This document shows positions 21,553-33,245 of a DNA stretch of 64,000 bases, in pieces. Every line of letters begins with the position of its first letter. Within the stretch, counting starts at the first letter, position 1. The stretch comes from Staphylotrichum longicolle. Its lineage: Eukaryota; Ascomycota; Sordariomycetes; Sordariales; Chaetomiaceae. Under the pieces are notes generated by a model. That model saw only the letters and a list, made by a program, of their open reading frames with translations, had not been told where the DNA came from and did no database searches. Made by a program: the position numbers and the translations under genes. The DNA is taken from contig JAHCVI010000006.1 of the NCBI GenBank assembly GCA_019096155.1, positions 1,364,001 to 1,428,000 on the forward strand, in the 5' to 3' direction.

Positions 21553-22409
21553 CCCGGATGGGAGGGCAATACGTGGCATTTGGCACAAATGAGCAAGATT
21601 TATCTTCATAGTACTGTTGAAAGCATCCATGCCCAGTTCAGGAACCAAGATAGCCCCACGTTGACTTCTACCGTAGTATCATGCACGGTTTGCTGTGATT
21701 TGGGCACTGCCCCAAACCTTCCTCCAGACGAGAGCCGGCACTTGGGATAGGTCTTGGCCCTCTTCTCCAGGCGGGAGACGGGAAGGATGGGCCGGAGAGG
21801 CGGGGTCAAGGATGCCAGGGCCTGGTGTTCCCTCGTGCGCACCAGAGCGCTAATGGACCCGAGCCTCTGGGACCGGCCTTTGGCTTTGCGTCTTGCTTTC
21901 CATCGTCGGTAATTGGTTGATGGCCGACATCAATTTCACACTCACCCTTCCAGCCCCCTGTGTCTTGGCGGCTTGGTGCAATGTGCGCTGGCGTGCATTG
22001 GAAACTTGCTCAAATGCGATCATCCGGCGGCGGCACGGTCACCGGGGCTCGTTCTCATTAGCAGACACCCTACCTCACCTCTCCTTCCTTGCTCGTTCCA
22101 CGCTGGAGCTAACGACGCCACGAAGACGCGCTCGAACCTGGAATGGGACTTGTCATAAACGAATGTCTCTCTCTCTGGTCTGGACTCTGAAACGGCCTGC
22201 CAGGCTGCGTATGCTAAGCTGACCTCGATCGCGCGGGCAACAAGCGCACTCGTGTTGTTAAAGCTTCGCTGTCGCCCGTCTCCCCAAGAGGAAAGCTTCT
22301 CCTCAATCAACAGCCTCCTCACCCAACTGACGGTCGGGTCTCGGGCGACTCTGACTCCTCTCCTGTGCGAACATCACCCCATTCTATTGTCAAGACTCAA
22401 GTTCTCGCC
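21553..22409. other. Intergenic region: ferric reductase promoter
   Basis: No supported gene. The DNA just before 22410 is pyrimidine-rich (CTCCTCTCCTG and similar), usual for fungal 5' leaders. Confidence 0.45.
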
Positions 22410-24631
22410 ATGGTCGCGCTGGCCGCTCTCGCCGTCACGCTCCTTCTGGCGGGGATGACGGCAGCCGACGGCAGGGGCCTCATCGGCTATGGGAGAAACA
22501 TGTATTACCCCCTCTGTGCGGCATCCTGCCGTGGCGCGCTCGAAAGCGCCCCTCTCGTCTGCACCCCTCACGGCGCCGCCGACGGCGGCGGTCACAGCCA
22601 CGGGGCCACGCCGCCGGAATGCTACGCCTCGGACCCGGCCTTTATGCAGACGCTGGCCTTTTGCATGTCCAAGCACTGTGACCGCGCCGAGATTGGCGCC
22701 GACGTGCTGGAGACGTACTGGACTCTGCATCTGGTGGGCGGGCGCCGCATCCGGCTGGACCCGCGCCCGAGCAAGGGGTACTACGAGACCTTGGAGACCA
22801 TTACGGAGGAGCCCACGGTTGAGTATGTCGCCGGCGAGATGCTGAACGTCACGTCGCTTGTGGCCGAGAGCGACTACGAGTCCCAGGTCATTGCCCTGAG
22901 CGTGTTTGAGAACGCCGAGACGGGCCACTCAAGATACAGGTACGTGCTTCCAGTGCCTGTTACTCCATCTTCTGGTGGTATTGTGTGGCAATGGTTTGTT
23001 GACTCGTTGGTGCGGCGTCCTCCAGTCTCGTCGTGCTTCTCACGGGTTTCCTCATCCCCATCGGCGTGTCGGCCCTCCGCTTCCTCCCCTTCCCCGCCCG
23101 GCTGCGGTCGCGACTCTCGGCCTCATTCAACCACCCGGACGTCTTTGGCACGCGGCACCGGACGCCGTTGGGCGGCGCCGGTATCGTGCCGACACGCGGC
23201 CAAACACTCTTTATTGGTTACCTCGTTCTCATCAACATCCTGGTGTGCGTGGTCGACATCCGGCCCGGACCCCAGCCCAACGCCTGGTTCGAGGATGACT
23301 GGCACTCCATCATGTGCTACCTGTCCGACCGCGCCGGCGCCTTATGCTTCGCCAACATCTGCCTGTTGTTTCTGTACTCGGCGCGCAACAACCTCCTACT
23401 CTACATCACCGACTGGTCCCAAAGCACCTACCTGCTGCTGCACCGCTGGGTCGGCTACATCGCCATCGTTCAGGCCGCCGTGCACTGCGTCATGTGGGTA
23501 CACTGGTACCGCCTGCTCGGCACGCACGACGAGGAGGCCAAGGAGCCGTACTGGTACTGGGGCATCGTGGCCATGCTCGCCCTCGCGCTCATCTACCCGC
23601 TCTCGCTGCTGCCCGTGCGCAAGCGGCTGTACGAGTTCTTCCTCGTCGGCCATATTGCCTTGACGGTGCTTGTCCTCGTCGGCAACTACCAGCACGTCTA
23701 CCTGCTCTACGAAAACCACTGGGGCTACGAGATCTGGGTGTACACGGCCGTCGCCGTGTGGGCGGGCGACCGGGCCATCCGCATCTGGCGCTTCGCCCGC
23801 AACGGCCTGCGCCGCGCCGACGTCACCAAGATCGACGACGACTACCTTCTCATTGGCATCGACGGCGTCGTCGCCACCCAGGGCCACGCCTACCTCTACT
23901 TCCCCACGCTGCGCCTATCCTTTTGGGAGAACCACGCGTTCTCGGTCGCGTCGAGCTTCGCCGGCCGGCCCGCGCCGCCGCCCAGAGCCATCCCGTCCTC
24001 GCAGGTCCTGGCCGACGGAAACGAAAAGACCGCCATCGCCGCCGCCGAAGCCGCCGTTCCCGCCTCCTCCGGGGCCAGCGACGGCGACGGCGCCGCGGCC
24101 ACCACCACCAACCCCACCGACATCACCACCATCCCCCACCCGCGCCTCACCTTTGTCGTGCGCGTGCAAAAGGGCATCACGCAGGCGCTCGCAACCCGCG
24201 CGGGCACCTCGGTCCCCGTGCTCGTCGAGTCGGCGTACCACAACCCGGCGCAGACGGCGCGGCTGTCGCACTGCACGACGCTCATGTGCATCGCCGGCGG
24301 CGTGGGCATCACGACGACGCTGCCGTTGCTGCGCGCGCACCCGGGCACGCGCGCGCGGCTGTACTGGGGCCTGCGGACGGCCAGTCTCAAGGACGCGCTG
24401 GCGGACGAGATCGCGGGGATCGACTTGGTGTATTCGATCGGGCAGCGGCTGGATCTGGCGGCGATTCTGGAGGAGGAGCTGCTGCGCCGGGACGAGAAGG
24501 GGGTGGTGGGGATTGTGGTCAGTGGGCCGGCGGGCATGGCGGATGATGTGAGGGATGTTGTGTGCAGTATTGGAGCGTCGGGGAGGGCGGCGAGGCCGTT
24601 TGTCTTTTGGGATGAGGCGTTTAGTTGGTGA
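22410..24631 (+). CDS. Ferric-chelate reductase (FRE/NOX-like flavocytochrome)
   Basis: Exons 22410-22939 and 23026-24631 (86-nt intron, GTACGT...TCCAG) give 711 residues. A signal peptide (MVALAALAVTLLLAGMTAADG) leads a Cys-containing extracellular region, then several membrane helices. The bis-haem histidines are visible in two helices with 13 residues between each pair: HRWVGYIAIVQAAVH and HIALTVLVLVGNYQH. The FAD site is the NHAFSVASS segment and the NADPH side is CIAGGVGITTTLPLLRAH with VVSGPAGMADDV. The enzyme reduces Fe(III) or Cu(II) chelates at the plasma membrane for uptake. The insert between FAD and NADPH motifs is Ala/Asp/Thr-rich and low in complexity. No ferroxidase or iron permease gene is adjacent. 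Confidence 0.92.
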
Positions 24632-25037
24632 GAACATGGGAGCCTTACGCCTCTCGGCGGGAGGGGAAGCCTCTATATTGCAATGTGTCGCAATGTTGTC
24701 TTTCTGAGAGTACCTGTAATCTGCAAGGTGCCCAACGTTCGCCTCTTCCCCTTTCCAAAAGCTGATTTGATGGTATTGACTGGCCGAGGGTGGTTCCCCG
24801 ACAATGAGTCCATCCAAGTAAGATAGTTACCTTCACCTCCCTTATCACCACCCCATAGTTCCCGGGTACATCCAAGTTTTCCCTACGGCATGCCTTATTT
24901 ACACGCACCCCAGTTTTTCCGACGTGGTCTTTTAGTGAGTGTCAAGTAGTGTTTCCCATGCGTCTCAGGTCTTGAAACAAAACACATGTGTCCTTCCCTC
25001 CACCCAGTCACTACCGATGTCGTCTGGTCAAGTCCGC

Positions 25038-25067
25038 AACGCCTCAACGCCTCAACGCCTCAACGCC
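25038..25067. repeat. Short tandem AACGCCTC repeat
   Basis: Three full 8-bp AACGCCTC units and a partial fourth, lying in the 3' flank of the methyltransferase gene. Confidence 0.8.
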
Positions 25068-25105
25068 GTCACAACCGCAAACTCGGGTGTGTCCAAGTGC
25101 TCCCG

Positions 25106-25837
25106 CTAAAACCCCAAATCGGCCTGGACGACCCGTGTCTGCGGTTCGGGCATCGACCTGAAATCCGTCATGCCGAGCTTTCGTGCGATGGCGTCGGTGC
25201 GGTTGTAGCTGTCCTCCATGAGCGTGACGCCGACGGAAAAAGGCGGATTGGTCAGCAGCGTGGCTCGGCACTCGATCCCGTCCGGTATCCTCCTGATGTC
25301 GGTGCGCAGACAGCCGTATTTTCCGACTTTGCAGTTGTGGTCGGAAAAGATGCCGGGCGCGACGGCGCGGATGCCGATGAACTTGCCGCCCGGCCGCAGG
25401 CTCGCCGCGATGTTGGCCCACATGCCGCGCAAATCGTCGACGGTGTAAGCGTGGTCAAACAGCCAGTTGGCTATGGCGATGTCGTATCCGCCCGCGGGGA
25501 GGAGGCCGACGCCCTGGTCGGCCAGGGGCTTGGTCACGTCGCCGAGGAGCCAGCGGATGCGGCTCGAGCCGGGACTGTTAGGCTCCCATTCCCTGCCGAC
25601 CTGCATCATGGCGTCCGAGATGTCGACGACGTCGACCTGCCACGAACCCGCCTCAACGGCCATACGCGCGTAGCTTCCCGAGCCGGCGCCGAGATCGAGG
25701 ATCTTCAGGCCCGTGCAGTCACCGAGGGCGGTGCGGATGAGCTCGGCTTCCAGACGCGCGACGGGGAGGTCCTCATATGAGCTGTACTCAGCCGCCATCT
25801 CATTGTATTGGTCCTTCCTGCCCGAGGCCGTTGTCAT
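25106..25837 (-). CDS. Class I SAM-dependent methyltransferase
   Basis: The single exon encodes 243 residues. The S-adenosylmethionine site is clear: motif I ILDLGAGSGSYAR near residue 47, the acidic VDVVDIS that follows, the GDVTKPL segment and motif IV-like GYDIAIANWLFDHAY. The order of motifs matches the Methyltransf_11/25 group of small-molecule methyltransferases. The C-terminal third (LTNPPFSVGVTLMEDSYNRTD) would form the substrate side. No intron is needed and the ATG at 25837 is the first in frame. The substrate is unknown; there is no biosynthetic neighbour to suggest one. Confidence 0.85.
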   Translation of the reverse strand: MTTASGRKDQYNEMAAEYSSYEDLPVARLEAELIRTALGDCTGLKILDLGAGSGSYARMAVEAGSWQVDVVDISDAMMQVGREWEPNSPGSSRIRWLLGDVTKPLADQGVGLLPAGGYDIAIANWLFDHAYTVDDLRGMWANIAASLRPGGKFIGIRAVAPGIFSDHNCKVGKYGCLRTDIRRIPDGIECRATLLTNPPFSVGVTLMEDSYNRTDAIARKLGMTDFRSMPEPQTRVVQADLGF

Positions 25838-26909
25838 GGTGGACCTTTTGTCTATAGGTTTGGGTTTTGTTGTTCAGGGGTTTTTCAATGGCTCGGCGGA
25901 GGCGAAACGTTGGGTTCTAACCAGGTCTTGAGCACCTCAGTTGACTTGACGCGAGATACAACCACGAACGCAGGGTCTTCAGGTTATGCCTACACGATTC
26001 TACCACTTTAATTGCCCACCCTTCCATCTCATTCACTCGCTTGCCCATGGAAAGAGACGATGGGAGCAAGTTTGAGCTGCTTGCAATGCGCTCGGGTGCT
26101 GCCAAGGCGGCGATTGCCATCGTCGACAATCTCAACGTGAGCGGATACCACCCCACGGCATCCCCTGTTCGTCGGTGCGCGGATTGTGTAATTGGTACGA
26201 TGTATAGCGCTTGATCGTAACGTGCAGCACTGAATCGGACTGCAAACTCCAGAGTCTAGACCGTCCAAACCACCTTGGGAACCCCGCTTCCGTCCCCCAG
26301 TCCCTGGAGACGACGGACCTGTATCAACCCAGAAGCAGGGGTCTCACAACCTACCTCAGTACCGAGGTACCTTGCAATGCTCTCCAAACAACGCCATTTA
26401 CCTCACCCAGAACTCGGCACGCAGAGGAAGGGTCAGCCGGCTCACGCATCTCGCTGTCCACCTCCGTGTGCGGGAATTTCCTGTGAATGGGATACCGGGT
26501 GCCCCAGACACCCAAGACTCTCGATCGTCTCCCAGCGTGTCCGAGGCCGCGAAGATGATTAAGTCAGACCCCACCCATTGGAACCACCCTCCAGTGCCCC
26601 CATGTGAGACACCCATTTCCTTGGCATACACACTTCCCGCCCCCTGCTCCCTCCCCTGTCCAACTTGATGCCAATGGCGATGTATGATTCGAAAACAGGT
26701 AAGTATGCAAAAAAGATGAATTGCCCTATCCCAACCCATTCTTCAAAGAACGTAGGAGTATATGCCCACATGTAACACTAGCAACATCCGACAAATTTGC
26801 ATATTCCGGCCTCAAGAGTCCCTCTACACCCGCGTTACACAAACACCAGACACAAAACTCTCCTTCCTAAAACACTCAAGTGCGGCTACACCCACCTCGT
26901 TCGTGGCTT
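25838..26909. other. Intergenic region
   Basis: More than 1 kb without a supported gene. It contains AGGTACCT-like words common in these genomes and only short, featureless open frames. Confidence 0.45.
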
Positions 26910-27380
26910 TTAACGTAACCCATACGTCCTGCCCAAGGCCTTATGGCGGTACGTAAACTCAAGGCCGTGGAAGTCGCCCGAGCTGCCACCCTTGCAAGGA
27001 AAAATGCCCTGGGCCCCAGCACTTGTAGGCGTCGTCGAAGGCGTCGAGGGCGTTGCACACGCCCTACGGGCGGCAGTCAACCTCGCCGTCGACCGAGCCC
27101 TCAGACCACACCTCCGAGTTGGACACGCCCGAGGCCCTGATCTCGAGCACGATCTCGATGCAGGGCGGGTCGGGCTCGGGCGGCGGGCTCGGCGGAAGCG
27201 TCTCGCACTACTTGACTCGTGGATGACGGAGACCTCGTAGTTTATTTGGCGCACGTAGAGGGCCGAGAGGGGGTTGGTGTAGGTGTCGATGTCGGTGTCG
27301 ACGACCTGGGCTGGGCGGGGCGCGCTCAGGAGCGGGCCGTGGCGACCTGGAAGGGAGTTTTTGATGGGAGGAACCGTGGC
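26910..27380 (-). pseudogene. Decayed gene of unknown family
   Basis: Reading the minus strand downward, three frames carry gene-like protein in sequence: PAQVVDTDIDTYTNPLSALYVRQINYEVSVIHES, then after a frame change PPCIEIVLEIRASGVSNSEVWSEGSVDGEVDCRP, then an in-frame TAG (27066-27064), GVCNALDAFDDAYKCWGPGHF, and after a second frame change GGSSGDFHGLEFTYRHKALGRTYG. The amino-acid composition and the alternation of frames without splice signals point to at least two indels and one nonsense change in an old gene. I do not recognise the family; no N terminus is visible. Confidence 0.45.
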
Positions 27381-27730
27381 CGTCGGCGCCGGCGTGTGTT
27401 TGCCGTCAGGTGAAACAAGCGCAGTGAGATCACTTCACAAAGTTTATATATCGGTTGCAGATAGCGGGATAGTGGTTGTTGACTTATGCTTCAGGGAGGC
27501 ATTTTGCATTAGTACTCGCGCATCGGGAACGTATTACCCCGATATCCGCGTGTCTTCAGGCTGAGCATAGGTATTCGAGGTTATTTCTTATCTCATGTCA
27601 TACAAGATGAAATGTGTGATCTGCCTCCATAACACCCACGCTGCGTGAAGGTGGCGCTCAGCGCCGCTCAGCCCGGTTTGATATTTGGGGTACGGGTCAC
27701 ATTTGATGTAACCAAACCATCCAGTCCTCC

Positions 27731-29188
27731 CTACAAAGCATCGGCATCCAGATTGAGCAACACATAGCATTGTCGGAGGGCCCATCTCGGGTCGGTGGCC
27801 AACTCGGTAGCCGGAATCCTGAATAGAAAACGCTCCACTCTGACGAACGGCCCACAGCTTTCAGCGGCGAGAAAAGGCCGGAGCCAAGACGCGTCAGGGC
27901 CAAGCTCGGAGCTTCCAGAGTCCACCAAGAGCATGCACGGAAGAAAACGCGCCTCGCAAGTGCTCATACTCGGGAATGCGGCCAGGTATAGTCGTCCCGG
28001 TGGAAGGCCGCCGTTCCCAGGTTCCAACCAAGCCGCAGCCGCATGGCACATCTGCAGGCGTAGCCAAAAGGCGAAATCCCGGAGCTCATGCGAGAACTCC
28101 GACGCCGGATCCACATCACGCGTTTTGAAATCTCGGATGAGTAAGGAAAGACAGAGACCGCGACCTGTGACACGAGGCGGCTCCCCGAGCCTACGTGTGA
28201 CCGGCTCGACCCGCGACCCGCTCCACCATACCTTCGTCCTGAAATCATCGGGACTGCTTGCCAACATGGCGTTTACTGGCATCGACGAACCAGCACCGCC
28301 GATGATGGGCCGGCTCAAGACGCGGGGCGATGCCTCGGCGGATTCGGCGACCAGGAACTGCCGATACGTCGAGTGGCCCCAGAGGAAGAGTGTATAGTCC
28401 TCGCTTGCGGCGATGGTCTGCTCCTGCAGGCGCACGAACGCCCTCCTCCCGCCTTCACCGTAGAGCAACGGCATGTTGACGCCCAGGATACCCAGGAGGG
28501 AGTAGGCCATGTCCTCCTCGCGGGTGGTTTTCCGGCCGGCGGCCCAGGCGATTCGGTCGGCGACGCAGACAGACGACAACGAGTCGGAGTGGTCCAGGAT
28601 CGGCTCGGGAATGGCAAAGGTAGCGCTGATGAAGCGCTTATTCGCTCGCTTGCTCGTCAGAAACTCCCAGCGGCAGTTGTAGAACTCGACGTTGTACGGA
28701 GCAATCAGCTCCTGCAACGTCCAGCCTCGTTTCCACCAGCGCGAGCGGCTGAGCTGCATTTGAACGCAAAAGAGACCAAGGTTATCCGGGACCAACGCCG
28801 GCCGGGATGGATTGTCTTGCTCTACCGCTGCCGGCGCTGCTTTCGAGTCCAGGACCGGTGCCTCGTCCACGTCGCCGAGAAACGCGTAACACTTCCTGGC
28901 CCGTTTGTACCATCGGAACATGGAGTTGATGGACTCGGACAGCTCGGCGCTCGATGACTTGTCGATGCAACACGTATCGACCCAGGCCCAGTCGAGATAA
29001 TGGCGGACGGCTTGCTTGCAGCACTGCTCAATCTTGGCAAAACCCTTCTTCTTGCGCGCCGCGGGGAGAGCAGCCATGTCCTGGAACGTGACCTCGTCGT
29101 CGTCCCACATGTGGGAGAGGATGGCATAGCTGGGCGGGTCACCGATGAACTCTTTCACCTCAAACGTCCGTGTGTTGATCAAACGCAT
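27731..29188 (-). CDS. HET-domain protein (HET-D/HET-E type N-terminal architecture)
   Basis: The single exon encodes 485 residues. The start MRLINTRTFEVKEF, then PPSYAILSHMWDDDEVTFQDM, WAWVDTCCIDKSSSAELSESINSMF, RWYKRARKCYAFLGDV and KRGWTLQELIAP form the HET domain as found at the N terminus of the HET-D/HET-E and NWD2-type proteins. It is followed by the ADRIAWAAGRKTTREEDMAYSLLGILGVNMPLLYGEG segment that usually ends the unit. No NACHT ATPase or WD40 repeats follow; the remaining 200 residues are of unknown fold. Such stand-alone HET proteins are thought to act as death effectors or to be activated by partner sensors. All core motifs look intact, unlike the HET gene at 18.2-20.2 kb. Confidence 0.9.
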   Translation of the reverse strand: MRLINTRTFEVKEFIGDPPSYAILSHMWDDDEVTFQDMAALPAARKKKGFAKIEQCCKQAVRHYLDWAWVDTCCIDKSSSAELSESINSMFRWYKRARKCYAFLGDVDEAPVLDSKAAPAAVEQDNPSRPALVPDNLGLFCVQMQLSRSRWWKRGWTLQELIAPYNVEFYNCRWEFLTSKRANKRFISATFAIPEPILDHSDSLSSVCVADRIAWAAGRKTTREEDMAYSLLGILGVNMPLLYGEGGRRAFVRLQEQTIAASEDYTLFLWGHSTYRQFLVAESAEASPRVLSRPIIGGAGSSMPVNAMLASSPDDFRTKVWWSGSRVEPVTRRLGEPPRVTGRGLCLSLLIRDFKTRDVDPASEFSHELRDFAFWLRLQMCHAAAAWLEPGNGGLPPGRLYLAAFPSMSTCEARFLPCMLLVDSGSSELGPDASWLRPFLAAESCGPFVRVERFLFRIPATELATDPRWALRQCYVLLNLDADAL

Positions 29189-30068
29189 GTCGTTCGAAAA
29201 CTGCTTAAACTTGCATCAAGAAGGCAAGGACAGACGCTAGACAGAAGAATGAAGCGGGGTAGTCACTGCAGCGCCGTCGGAAGGGGTTGGCAGGAGACTA
29301 TTGTAGAATAACCGGACGGCTGAGGCTCCAGGTCCCTGAATTGTGGCGCAGCGTTAGGACAACCTTGTCTGTTCTGGTCTCACTGTCTGATTTGTTCTCA
29401 TCAGTGGCATGTTGTGAGAGAATCATCACATGAACGGGTGATTTGGCCGCTTCCGTTTCCGACCAGCAGCACATCCCATTGCCCGACTGCCGCCCTCCCA
29501 TTTATATTTCTGCTGGTTGCAGAAGCCAATCCGATAGCCGGTACCGGGAAAGTTGTTTCTAGACTCTTGCAAGAAGCTTCGGGTTCATCATCAACCGAAC
29601 TGCCAAGATCAGACCTGCACTCGCCAGCGTCAAAGAGCCAGCGTAGAAGAAAGCCGGTTGATGGAAGATGCCGTCGCAAAGTGGGTACTAGGCGCTAGGG
29701 GACCTCAGCTTCCAAGGACATTGGTGACTCATCGGAGACTGGACTCAATCCTGACCAAGACACGATGCATACCTGTAATACACAGCAGACCAACGATGAT
29801 CGCTTCAAATATTCATTTTCGACAGTAAATCACTAGGTACAAAGCCTATTTGATTTGAGACCTCGGAGGTACATTGGAAGTTGTCCATCAAGTCTGAGAG
29901 ACTGAGGATGAGGCCCCGGTCACCAGGGACGTATTTACATTGGCGTGTAAGGAAACCATGACAACGGAGAGGTACCTTCAATAGATTGCTTCCAACTTCA
30001 TCTATTTGACTACTCGCATCATGACATCTAAGACTAACCCCACCGAAACCTACGTACCTATCCTTGAC
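29189..30068. other. Intergenic region
   Basis: Between the HET gene start and the end of the DUF1996 gene. No supported gene, RNA or repeat. Confidence 0.45.
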
Positions 30069-31297
30069 TCAAACCATCGGGCTCTGCCCGGGAATATGTG
30101 TGACCCCTGCCCACAGGTTAGCTACAATTCATGGAAAAGTGCCAATGGCAGTGTTGACACTTACATCCGTCGACATCATCCTCGACAGTCTGCGGCAGGG
30201 TGCACTTGATTGACTCCTCAAAGGTCTGGTGCTGCAGTTCGGAGCACACGTCGCCCGTGCAGCGGGCGTCCATGGCGCGCTGGAGGGAGTTGTCTTTCCA
30301 GCCGAAGACGTAGTCGCCGTGCTGCGTGTAGCCAGTTCTGTACGTTACAGCTTAGTTTAGACTGGGTTTGACTGATATTTCTCTGGGTATAGAGACTCAC
30401 TTGTCATTGGTGCTCCATACAAACGGCTGTGAGCCATCCTCGGGCCAGAGGTCTTTGTCCGCAAAGGGGGTGGTCTGGCGGGTTCAGTAACTGAGTACCT
30501 TAGCATACCGAAGGAAGAGCGGTACTTACATCCCAAATGGTCTCGAGCATGACCTGCGGAATCTTGACTGGATGAGTCTCCGGACATGGCCCACCGTCAG
30601 GAGTCTGATCCTGATTCCCCGAGGTCGGATACGCCACATGACTTTTATGGTCTGGCGTGTCAACGTTGACGCCATCCCAGCAGGTCGGAAAGGTGATGAC
30701 CGAGCGTATGCCGCCGACGCAGGGCTCCTTGGGCAGCGTCTTTGTGTCTGGCGCCGCGCAGTTCAGGTTGCTCTTGTCTCCTTCCTTTGGCATGCATCGG
30801 TGGCAGACCTTGGGATCCTGCCCCGGCTTGTCGCTTGCGGCGTCTCCGACGAGCATGCGGAAGCCCGGCTTGAAGGCCGTGACGCTGACGTTGCGGTCGT
30901 GCGGAGGGATGTAGTATACGGTGATGCCGCCGTTTCCGCCAAGGCCGAGGTTCGGGAGTTGACGCACCCCCTTGTATGTGCCGTTGCGGGCGCGGAAGTA
31001 CAGGACGGCGGTCCAGTAGTTCGAGAGATCTTCGGTGAATGTGCAGCTTGTGCATGTTGAGCCCTTGACGAGATCGTGCGTTGCAGGGTCCATGGTCGCG
31101 TTGAATGAGTTGCCTCCAACGATTTGGTGCAGATGTGGCGAGGGTATCGACCCTGGGCTTACCAAGGGGTCTAGACGTTCAATGACGAGATGTGAACATT
31201 GGAAACGCAGCATAGGGGGTATGTTTGCCGGCACAGGGAACCCCTGGCCGGCGACATGCTGGGTGAGAAGCGCGAGAACGAGAGCCTTCCACTGCAT
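30069..31297 (-). CDS. Secreted DUF1996 protein
   Basis: Four exons, 31297-30530, 30474-30401, 30337-30165 and 30106-30069, give 350 residues. A signal peptide (MQWKALVLALLTQHVAGQ) is followed by the DUF1996 pattern: LRFQCSHLVIERLDPLVSPG, PHLHQIVGGNSFNATMD, CTSCTFTEDLSNYWTAVLYFRARNG, VITFPTCWDGVNVDTPDHKSHVAYP, then YVFGWKDNSLQRAMDARC and an IPGQSP end. The HLHQIVGG and CWDG/HKSHVAYP motifs with conserved His and Cys suggest a metal- or carbohydrate-binding secreted protein, but the function of the family is unknown. The last exon adds only 12 residues after the donor at 30164; it was chosen because it restores the conserved PG ending. Confidence 0.85.
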
Positions 31298-32520
31298 CTT
31301 GAAACACGGTGCTGCTGTCGTTGGTCAGAGACAAAAAGTCAGAACTCCGATGACCTCGTACTATATCAGAATTTGTGCGCTGTGACAAATCCCGGTCACC
31401 CCCTCCTCATGGTAGGAGATGCCGTCGAGTGTCATGCTGATCTTGCTGACTCCCGTGGTCTGTCATACCTCAGCGATATTGTTTGCATATTGGTCAATTT
31501 AGGCGGGCTCTCGCACGGCGAAAACCTCAAGAACCTCTCCAAATTCCAAAACCGCCGACCAACAAAACCATCTCTGGATATTGTATGCCGTGCCGTCCCA
31601 TGTCTCCAAGCGCCGATGCACATGTCCGGTTCTTTGCAGGCCTGGTGATGGGCGCGGTCTTCGTACGCAGGCTAGAAAAACTGCCGAAGTAATCCTTCGA
31701 GAAGAAAGAAAGAACAAAATGTGGAGTCTCATCCAAACACATTACACTAGGTACATACCTAGTCATCTAAGCGCCTTAGATTGCGAGCGCCGATTCCAAA
31801 GCCGACGATGTGGTTGGAGGTTTTGGGGACTGATGAGGTCTTTTTCTCGAGCGAAGCGGCTCTTATCTTATACCTAGTGGCGCTAACTGGTTCTAGAGCC
31901 GTCAAGTTGCTCACGAATGGGTTCGGAGAGACTCCGAACCTAACAGACACACAGCCCGCGGAGTGCGGAACAGCAAAAGGCTATAAGCACTTCCAGTTCC
32001 ATGGGACTAGGAGCGGAGCCTCTGGAGCTCTCCCGACACCAAAGCACAAACTGGCAGGAGAACTCCGGACCGGGGTGCCGTCGAGACTACCCAACTAAAG
32101 GTAGATAAAACCTAGGGGCCAATTGAACCTGGAAAGATGGACCACATGGGACCGACGACTGGACGGACCGGGAAGGGTTTGGAACGAGCCTTGGGGCCAG
32201 AGACGACCCGTGAAGATTCATGAACGAAGCCAAGATGGCCCTGGCATGACCAATCAATGTCTCCATTTGGTTACCGTGGCGCACGTGACCTTATCTCAGC
32301 TTGCAACCCTCTGGGTTGTCCCGTTGGTCAGCGTTGAGCGGCCCGATGTGACTTTGGGGCTCTCTCTAACTCCGGACCCTCCCTCGCTCCCTGCTCGCCT
32401 CCCCCCTCACCACCTACACCATATTTCATATCGAGTATTCCTCGCAAGCATTCCTTTGTCATGAAAGTTCCAGGTGCATGCGCACTTGCACTTCCCTTTT
32501 TACAGACTCAAATCTGCAGG
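31298..32520. other. Intergenic region between divergent DUF1996 and GNAT genes
   Basis: About 1.2 kb. Open frames on both strands are short and featureless; no promoter element was recognised with confidence. Confidence 0.45.
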
Positions 32521-33245
32521 ATGTTGGTTGTGAAGCCAGTTGAACACGCAGACGTGCCCCAATGCATCGCAATCCGCGTGGCTGCCCTCGGGAGTCTCGT
32601 TATCGGGCGTCCGCCGCCCTATCCAGGGTATGTCGAAGAAGCCGAGGCCGCGGTGCACGCCAACCTTGACGATCCCGACTCCTTCGTACGCCATCTCAAA
32701 GTTGTCGATCCGGCCGAGGAGGACCGAGTCATGGCCTATGCAAAATGGGAGCTTTATCCCAACGGCCGCAGCAAGGAGAGCTTAGAGAAGCTAAAGCAGC
32801 CCATGAGCGACGGGGACCGGACTGTGGATCAGTATGGCTCTTTGAGAGAGGCGGCGCATGAGTACTTCTGCACGCGCAACGGGCAGATGGGCAAGCATCC
32901 ACACCTACGTACGCTGTGAAGTCTCCATTCCAATGTGCTCTTCATGACAAAGACTGACATAGATCACGAATAGTGCTCGCGCTTCTCGTTACAGCAGAAG
33001 AACACAGGAGGCAGGGCGCCGGGAGTCTTCTCGTCAAATGGGGACTTGACAAGCAGAAGGAGACAAATCTGAACTGCTATCTCCAAGCATCTGAGCAGGG
33101 CAAAAGTCTCTACAGCCACTACGGATTTCAGGACATTGACACCGTGGTCTTTGACCTCGAGAAGTATGGACTCACTGGGGTGGAGAAGATGACCGAGATG
33201 ATCAGATATCCAACGGAGAGCGGAAAGCCTGAGGCCCTGGCCTGA
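32521..33245 (+). CDS. GNAT-family N-acetyltransferase
   Basis: Exons 32521-32908 and 32974-33245 (65-nt intron, GTACGC...GAATAG) give 219 residues. The start MLVVKPVEHADVPQCIAIRVAAL is the usual beta1-alpha1 of fungal GNATs. The acetyl-CoA loop spans the second exon: LLALLVTAEEHRRQGAGSLLVKWGLDKQK, with the RRQGAG form of the Q/RxxGxG/A motif. The region then gives CYLQASEQGKSLYSHYGF, the typical motif B. An in-frame ATG at 32461 would add 20 residues with no similarity to the family, so I prefer 32521. The substrate is unknown. Confidence 0.85.

Noticed and set aside
23314..24551. Two alternative plus frames over the ferric reductase second exon
   Set aside because: Frame shadows of the GC-rich reductase; they are Arg/Pro/Ala-rich without motifs.
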